7,395 bases of DNA from an uncultured Alistipes sp. (GTDB lineage Bacteria > Bacteroidota > Bacteroidia > Bacteroidales > Rikenellaceae): the NCBI GenBank assembly GCA_900552955.1, contig USBO01000089.1, positions 1 through 7,395 of the forward strand. The letters are read 5' to 3'. The notes beneath the pieces were generated by a model. That model did not search any database. It saw only the letters and a program-made list of their open reading frames with translations, and was not told the DNA's origin. Positions 1-4,463 of the stretch are shown here, piece by piece. Every line of letters starts with the position of its first letter. Position 1 is the first letter of the stretch. Both the position numbers and the translations under genes were made by a program.

Positions 1-1
1 T

Positions 2-61
2 ATCTTCAAGGACACGGAGACGGGGCGGGACCTGGTGCTGCCGGTGACGCCCGCGAGCTAA
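2..61 (+). pseudogene. Upstream fragment of the susC-like gene, ending at an in-frame TAA
   Basis: The reading frame that encodes the SusC C-terminus downstream (first codon at base 2) is open from the left edge for 19 codons and then meets TAA at 59-61. It continues open in the same frame straight after the stop. Third codon positions on both sides of the stop are almost all G or C, and the other two frames look like shadows, so this frame looks coding on both sides. A single change from TAC or TAT (Tyr) to TAA would explain it. Either the transporter is truly broken here or this is a sequence error near the contig edge; the window cannot separate these. I do not recognise a specific SusC motif in these 19 residues. 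Confidence 0.5.
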
Positions 62-847
62 GACGACGCGCACGGGCCGAACGCGGCGGCGATCACGAAG
101 CAGGACACTGGGGACGTCAATCAGCCCGGCCCGGCGGAGCTGCTGGATTCGGTGGAGGCCTATCAGCTCCGGGTGGTGGCAGACCTTCAGGACGCCGCAC
201 AGATGCCCGGGCAGTTCAATCAAAAAGTCAAGATCTATCTGGACGGCGACGGCATCTGGGGCATCGGCGGCAACACCGTCGACAAGCCGGGCGACCGCTG
301 CATTCTGGGCAACTCGCGTCCGACGCTCTCCTACGGCATCAACGCCAGCATCCGCTGGATGGGCTTCGACGCCTCGGTCTTCTTCCAGGGCACGGGCAAC
401 CACTACTGGTATCCCAACGGCCAGACGATGAACTTCTGGGGCTGCTATTCGGCCTCCTACCTGACCTTCATGCCCAAGGATTTCCACGGCAAGGTCTGGA
501 GCGAGGACAACCCCGACGCCTACTTCCCGCGGCCGCGCGCCTACTCCGCCACGGGCGGCTACCTGAGCAAGATCAACGACCACTACCTGCAGAACATCCG
601 CTACCTGCGTCTGAAGAACCTCACCGTGGGCTACACCATCCCCGTGAGCCTCACCAAGAAGGCCGGCATCGACCAGGTGCGCGTCTACTTCACGGGCGAG
701 AACCTCTGCTACTGGTCGCCGCTCAAGAAAAACAGCAAATACGTCGACCCCGAAGCCGCCATCAACCGCTCGAGCCACGCCGAGTACAACCGCGTCTACT
801 ATCCGTGGCCCACGGCCTACATGTTCGGCATCGACATCACGTTCTAA
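62..847 (+). CDS. SusC/RagA-family TonB-dependent outer-membrane transporter, C-terminal part (5' incomplete, preceded by in-frame stop)
   Basis: This is the C-terminal part of the outer-membrane beta-barrel that, with SusD, imports large ligands using TonB-supplied energy. Family hallmarks seen are an LDGDG loop at 239-253, then an NTVDKPGDR stretch and the ILGNSRP-type motif, a GFDASVFFQGTGN strand, an RYLRLKNLTVGYTIP strand, VRVYFTGENL, and a C-terminal segment ending in GIDITF. The terminal aromatic residue is typical of outer-membrane barrels. SusC proteins are usually about 1000 residues, so most of the gene, including the signal peptide, carboxypeptidase-like domain and plug, lies left of the window. 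The coordinates give the stretch after the in-frame TAA at 59-61. The first ATG in frame is at 152, but it is not a credible natural start for a barrel protein. Bases before about 215 differ in codon use and lack recognisable family motifs. susD follows after 18 bases. The family call is secure; whether the protein is made intact is doubtful. Confidence 0.85.
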   Translation, partial: DDAHGPNAAAITKQDTGDVNQPGPAELLDSVEAYQLRVVADLQDAAQMPGQFNQKVKIYLDGDGIWGIGGNTVDKPGDRCILGNSRPTLSYGINASIRWMGFDASVFFQGTGNHYWYPNGQTMNFWGCYSASYLTFMPKDFHGKVWSEDNPDAYFPRPRAYSATGGYLSKINDHYLQNIRYLRLKNLTVGYTIPVSLTKKAGIDQVRVYFTGENLCYWSPLKKNSKYVDPEAAINRSSHAEYNRVYYPWPTAYMFGIDITF

Positions 848-865
848 CTCCAAATTCCGAATATC

Positions 866-2662
866 ATGAAACGATTCATCCTATCAGCCCTTGCGCTGAC
901 CGCAGCGCTGTCGTCCTGCGACGTGCTCGACAAGACGCCGCTGGATCGCGTTTCGCAGTTCGACTATTTCAAGACCGCGACCGATCTGGAATTGTTCACC
1001 AACCCCTACTACAACAACCTGCCCGACAAGGAGTTCTTCAAGGAGCAGAGCGACCAGCTCGTGCAGAACACCCTGTCGGCCGTCCTCTTCGGCGGCACGC
1101 ACCGCACCGTGCCCGAATCGGGCGGCGGGTGGACGTGGACGAACCTGCGGCGCATGAACACGCTGCTCGAATACGCCGACATGTGCGAGGACAAGGAGGC
1201 CGTGCTCAAATACACGGCCGTGACGCGCTTCTTCCGCGCCTTCTTCTACTTCGAGAAGATCAAACGCTTCGGCGACGTGCCCTGGTACGACGTACAGCTG
1301 GGTTCGGCCGACGAGGCGCTCTACAAGCCCCGCGACTCGCGCGAGCTGGTGCTCACCAAGATGCTCGAGGACATCGACTTCGCCATCACCAGCGGCGGAC
1401 TGACCGAATCGGCCGCCGATCCCTACCACGTCAACAAGTGGGCGGCGCTGGCGCTCAAGGCGCAGTTCTGTCTCTACGAGGGCACCTACCGCAAGTACCA
1501 CGGCCTGCGGCTCGACGGCCACGACGCAGACTTCTACCTCGATCTGGCCGCCAAAGCCGCCGGCGAGATCATCCGCAAGGGCCCCTACAAACTCTACCAG
1601 ACGGGCAATCCGCAGAAGGACTACATGATGCTCTTCGTGCAGGAGAAGGCCAGCACCGACGAGTATCTGCTGGCCATCGCCTTCGACTACGCCATCGGCG
1701 CCCGTCACAACGCCTCGGCCTACACGCTGCTGCCCACGCAGGGACGCCCGGGCCTGACGCGCAAGTTCATCAACACCTACCTGATGAAGGACGGCACGGC
1801 CTTCACCGACCGCCCCGGCTGGCAGGAGATGCAGTTCCTCGAGGAGACGGCCGGCCGCGACCCGCGCCTGGCGCAGAGCATCCGCACGCCGGGCTACACG
1901 CGCATCGGCCAGCAGGACGTGCTGCCGCCCGACTTCGGCGTCACGGTCACCGGCTACCAGCCCGTGAAGTTCGTGCAGGATCCCACCTCCTACAACGGCA
2001 ACAACGACCGCATCGACTCGTCGGCCTGCGACCTGCCCGTCTACCGTCTGGGCGAGGTGCTGCTCATCTACGCCGAGGCGCTGGCCGAACTGGGCACGCT
2101 GACGCAGGACGATCTGGACATCTCGGTCAACAAGCTGCGCGACCGCGTGGGCATGCCGCACCTCGATCTGGCGAAGGCCAACGCCAACCCCGACTGGTAT
2201 CTGGCCTCGAACGACTACGGCTATCCCAACGTCGCGGGCGCCAACAAGGGCGTGATCCTCGAAATCCGCCGCGAGCGCGCCATCGAACTGTTGCAGGAGG
2301 GCACGCGTCTGGAAGATCTCTGCCGCTGGAAGGCCGGCCCCAGCATCGATCAGGCCATCACGGGCATGTACTTCCCGGGCCCGGGCGAGTACGACCTCAC
2401 GGGCGACGGCAAGGCCGATCTGATCCTCTACGCTCAGGGCACGGCCAAACCCTCGGCGGGCGAAGGCGTCTTCGTCTACGAACTGGGCAAGGAGATTTTC
2501 CTCTCGGAGGGCTCCAAAGGCTACGTGGCCTTCCACAAGGATGTCGAACGCGTCCCGTTCAACGAAGGGCGCGACTACCTCTACCCGATCCCCAGCGGCG
2601 AGCGTTCGCTCAACAAGAACCTCGCCCAGAACCCTGGCTGGAACGACGGCCTCGACTTCTAA
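866..2662 (+). CDS. SusD/RagB-family nutrient-binding outer-membrane lipoprotein
   Basis: This surface lipoprotein forms the lid over the SusC pore and captures ligand for import. The 598-residue length is normal for the family. Residues 1-17 are a lipoprotein signal peptide (KR, then a hydrophobic core) with lipobox LSSC, so Cys18 is the lipidated residue. Family signatures are visible in order: RFFRAFFYFEKIKRFGDVPW at 121-140 in the N-terminal TPR-like helical part, RLGEVLLIYAEALAE at 394-408, VNKLRDRVGMP at 421-431, an IRRERAIELLQEGTRLEDL helix at 467-485 followed by CRWK, and YLYPIP...NPGW at 571-592. An insert at 510-518 reads DLTGDGKAD, resembling an EF-hand-type calcium loop. The ATG at 866 is chosen because it directly opens the signal peptide. 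The leader between the genes is AT-rich with no Shine-Dalgarno, as is usual in Bacteroidota. It is cotranscribed with susC upstream and the lipoprotein gene downstream. The ligand cannot be inferred. Confidence 0.96.
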   Translation: MKRFILSALALTAALSSCDVLDKTPLDRVSQFDYFKTATDLELFTNPYYNNLPDKEFFKEQSDQLVQNTLSAVLFGGTHRTVPESGGGWTWTNLRRMNTLLEYADMCEDKEAVLKYTAVTRFFRAFFYFEKIKRFGDVPWYDVQLGSADEALYKPRDSRELVLTKMLEDIDFAITSGGLTESAADPYHVNKWAALALKAQFCLYEGTYRKYHGLRLDGHDADFYLDLAAKAAGEIIRKGPYKLYQTGNPQKDYMMLFVQEKASTDEYLLAIAFDYAIGARHNASAYTLLPTQGRPGLTRKFINTYLMKDGTAFTDRPGWQEMQFLEETAGRDPRLAQSIRTPGYTRIGQQDVLPPDFGVTVTGYQPVKFVQDPTSYNGNNDRIDSSACDLPVYRLGEVLLIYAEALAELGTLTQDDLDISVNKLRDRVGMPHLDLAKANANPDWYLASNDYGYPNVAGANKGVILEIRRERAIELLQEGTRLEDLCRWKAGPSIDQAITGMYFPGPGEYDLTGDGKADLILYAQGTAKPSAGEGVFVYELGKEIFLSEGSKGYVAFHKDVERVPFNEGRDYLYPIPSGERSLNKNLAQNPGWNDGLDF

Positions 2663-2690
2663 GATGCAAACCCACTAAAAAAGCAAAATC
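2663..2690 (+). promoter_or_regulatory. A-rich translation leader without Shine-Dalgarno
   Basis: The 28-base gap between the susD-like gene and the next lipoprotein gene has a run of six A at 2677-2682 and an AAAA at 2685-2688 just before the ATG at 2691, with no GGAGG-like element. A-rich leaders replacing Shine-Dalgarno pairing are known for Bacteroidota, and this one supports the ATG at 2691 as the start. No promoter or terminator is visible in the gap, which favours cotranscription with susD. Confidence 0.5.
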
Positions 2691-4223
2691 ATGAAATTCA
2701 TCAAGTATATCTGTGCAGCTTCGCTTCTGGCGGCCGCCGCGTGCGCGCTCTGGAGCTGCAACGACGAGGACGACCGCCGACTCTCGGACGCGGTGCTGGC
2801 CAGTACGGCTTCGCTGACGTTCGAGGCGCAGGACGGAGCCGGAAAGATCATCACCGTCTATGCCGACGCCGACTGGATGACGGAGATTCCCGACTGGGTG
2901 ACCGTCACCCCCGCCCAAGGCACCGGTGTGACGGACGTGACGATCACCGTCGACGCCAACCTGCGCGACGGCGCGGTCGACACGCCGCGCAAGGCGACGC
3001 TCGTTTTCAAGGGCCGCACGCTGGCCAGCCGCGCCGAGGTGCTCATCGCGCAGAACGGCGACAAATACCGCGACGTGAAGGAGTGCGCGGTGAGCGAACT
3101 GCCCGCGCTGGCCGACGAGACGGTCGTCTCGGTGCCCGCGGCCGTCGTGGTGGCCGTGACGACCAAAGGATTCGTCGTCAGCGATGAGCGGATGACCGAC
3201 AACGTCTTCGTGGCCGATGCCGCGAAGGTGGCCGTGGGCGACAAGGTCTCGATCAAAGGCACCAAGTCGAGCGACGCGCAGAAGCTCCCCACGGTGACCG
3301 ACTGCGACCAGGTGAAGGTGCTGTCGTCGGGCGGTGCGGTGGCCTATCCGACTCCGACTGATCTCTCGGCCGCGATCGACAGCTACACCTCCGACCGACG
3401 CGGCTACGTCGCCGTGACCGGCTTCTTCGACGGCAGCACCGTCGCCGTGGCCGAAACGAGCAAGTATTCGGTGAGCGTCGTCGACGCCCCCGCCGCGCTG
3501 GGACTCGCCGCGCTGGCGGGCCACAACGTGACCGTCACGGGCTACTACGCCGGTCTGGCCGAACCCGTGCACCGGATCATGGCGACGGCCGTCGAGGACG
3601 AAGGCGCGGTCGAGGTGATCTACTTCTCGGACGACTTCGAGTGGATGGACGAGTGGTCGGTGGCCAGCAACGCCGGCCGTACGGTCGAGACCGACGATCT
3701 CAAGGCCGAGTGCCCGCGCGTCACCACCAACGCGGCGCTCAAAGCGCCGTTCCTCACGGACCTGGAGGAGAACCACGGCTACAAGCTCATCTACGGCAAC
3801 AACGACAAGAAGGGCCCCAACACACCCGACGGCATCTACCTGCAACGGAACTACTTCAAGTTCGGCAAGACGGGCTATCAGGCCGGCATCGTCCTTCCCC
3901 CGATCGACGGCATCCCCGCCGGCGAGCGGCTCATCCTCTCGTTCGACTGGTGTCCGATGCGGCAGGGCGCCGACAAGGGCGATGCGATCGATCCGGTCAA
4001 CCTGATCGTCGTCGTCGCCAACGGCGGGCAAGAGACGACCTTCGAGGTTCCCGAGGCGGGCTGGGAGGCCGGTCATAAACTCGAATGGATTCGGGCCGAG
4101 GTCGCACTCGGCGACATCCTCGTCGACAAGGATACGAAGATCACCGTCAAGCAGACGCAATGGGCCGTGTCGACGGCGCACCGCTGGTTCTTCGACAACG
4201 TCAAGATCATCAAGGCTCCGTAG
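2691..4223 (+). CDS. BACON-domain surface lipoprotein with OB-fold-like and jelly-roll-like domains (SusE/SusF position)
   Basis: This is a 510-residue lipoprotein, probably an accessory surface binding protein of the SusC/SusD system; the ligand is unknown. Residues 1-22 are a signal peptide with lipobox LWSC (Cys23). The mature start CNDEDD is strongly acidic, resembling the surface-export signals described for Bacteroidota lipoproteins. Residues about 36-123 match the BACON pattern: a core with DWMTEIPDWVTVTPAQGTG and a closing LIAQNG strand. Residues about 140-213 look like an OB fold (GFVVSDERMTDNVFVAD, then VAVGDKVSIKGT). Residues about 236-303 look like a second one (GYVAVTGFF, SVSVVDAPAALG, HNVTVTGYYAG). 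The segment from about 310 to the end, opening with YFSDDFEWMDEW and closing with RWFFDNVKI, resembles the choice-of-anchor-J or jelly-roll modules common in Bacteroidota surface proteins. No catalytic motif was found. Combinations of OB-like DUF5689 and anchor-J modules exist in this phylum, but I cannot confirm the DUF5689 match by eye. It is the last gene of the operon; a hairpin follows 24 bases after the stop. Confidence 0.85.
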   Translation: MKFIKYICAASLLAAAACALWSCNDEDDRRLSDAVLASTASLTFEAQDGAGKIITVYADADWMTEIPDWVTVTPAQGTGVTDVTITVDANLRDGAVDTPRKATLVFKGRTLASRAEVLIAQNGDKYRDVKECAVSELPALADETVVSVPAAVVVAVTTKGFVVSDERMTDNVFVADAAKVAVGDKVSIKGTKSSDAQKLPTVTDCDQVKVLSSGGAVAYPTPTDLSAAIDSYTSDRRGYVAVTGFFDGSTVAVAETSKYSVSVVDAPAALGLAALAGHNVTVTGYYAGLAEPVHRIMATAVEDEGAVEVIYFSDDFEWMDEWSVASNAGRTVETDDLKAECPRVTTNAALKAPFLTDLEENHGYKLIYGNNDKKGPNTPDGIYLQRNYFKFGKTGYQAGIVLPPIDGIPAGERLILSFDWCPMRQGADKGDAIDPVNLIVVVANGGQETTFEVPEAGWEAGHKLEWIRAEVALGDILVDKDTKITVKQTQWAVSTAHRWFFDNVKIIKAP

Positions 4224-4247
4224 GCCCCGATCGCAGCACGTAAACCA

Positions 4248-4287
4248 CATCGGCCGGAGATTGCATTCGAGCAATCTCCGGCCGATG
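4248..4287 (+). terminator. Perfect 17-bp hairpin, probable terminator of the sus operon
   Basis: The arms at 4248-4264 and 4271-4287 are exact reverse complements (CATCGGCCGGAGATTGC and its complement), separated by the six-base loop ATTCGA. The stem starts 24 bases after the stop codon of the lipoprotein gene. The T-run after the stem is weak (only TTT at 4291-4293), so it is not a textbook intrinsic terminator. Its place between convergent genes and its very stable GC-rich stem still make a terminator or 3'-end stabiliser the most likely role. Being symmetric, it could act on both strands. Confidence 0.75.
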
Positions 4288-4340
4288 CCGTTTGCAGTAG
4301 CGCCGGTGCCGTGTGCGGCGGCAGCCGGAGACTTCGCGTC

Positions 4341-4450
4341 ACACAAAAGATGATCCTCACGCCGGAACCTGCGGTTCCCCTCGGAATGCCGGATCGCAGC
4401 TCAAAGAGACGGATGCCGGAACACTCACTCCGAGCGAAGCGTGAGGATCA
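4341..4450 (-). terminator. Predicted three-way-junction RNA element with T-rich tail at the 3' end of the BspA-like gene
   Basis: Several exact complementary segments nest together. An outer 12-bp stem pairs 4351-4362 (TGATCCTCACGC) with 4439-4450. Inside it, a hairpin pairs GGAACC at 4364-4369 with GGTTCC at 4373-4378 around TGC. A second arm pairs CTCGGA at 4380-4385 with TCCGAG at 4429-4434, and can continue with CCGGAT at 4389-4394 against ATGCCGG at 4413-4419 with one bulge. Junction linkers are only 1, 1 and 4 bases. Read on the minus strand it starts 13 bases after the stop codon of the BspA-like gene and is followed by TCTTTTGTGT, so it probably ends that transcript. It could instead be a small structured RNA or a repeat element. 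The pairing is seen directly; the function is inferred. Confidence 0.5.
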
Positions 4451-4463
4451 GCTCATTCGCCGA

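Noticed and set aside
848..865. Possible promoter between susC and susD
   Set aside because: The gap is only 18 bases and has no recognisable -7 or -33 element of the Bacteroidota type.
884..2536. 550-residue open frame on the minus strand opposite susD
   Set aside because: It lies wholly over a clearly coding SusD gene, is rich in Val, Ala, Arg and Gly as expected for antisense of high-GC coding DNA, and shows no recognisable domain.
805..2694. 629-residue open frame on the plus strand overlapping susD
   Set aside because: It is a shifted-frame shadow, rich in Arg, Gly, Pro and His, overlapping the end of susC and all of susD, with no signal peptide or known motif.
2610..4346. 578-residue minus-strand open frame over the lipoprotein gene
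   Set aside because: It is an Arg/Val/Gly/Asp-rich antisense shadow of a gene with a clear signal peptide and BACON domain; it also runs through the hairpin.
4073..4360. 95-residue minus-strand open frame starting in the intergenic gap
   Set aside because: It begins within the structured 4351-4450 element, crosses the 17-bp hairpin and overlaps the end of the lipoprotein gene, and nothing in it resembles a known protein.
4351..4450. Possible miniature transposable element with 12-bp terminal inverted repeats
   Set aside because: No target-site duplication is visible in the flanks, and the nested internal pairing plus the T-rich tail fit an RNA structure at the 3' end of the neighbouring gene better.
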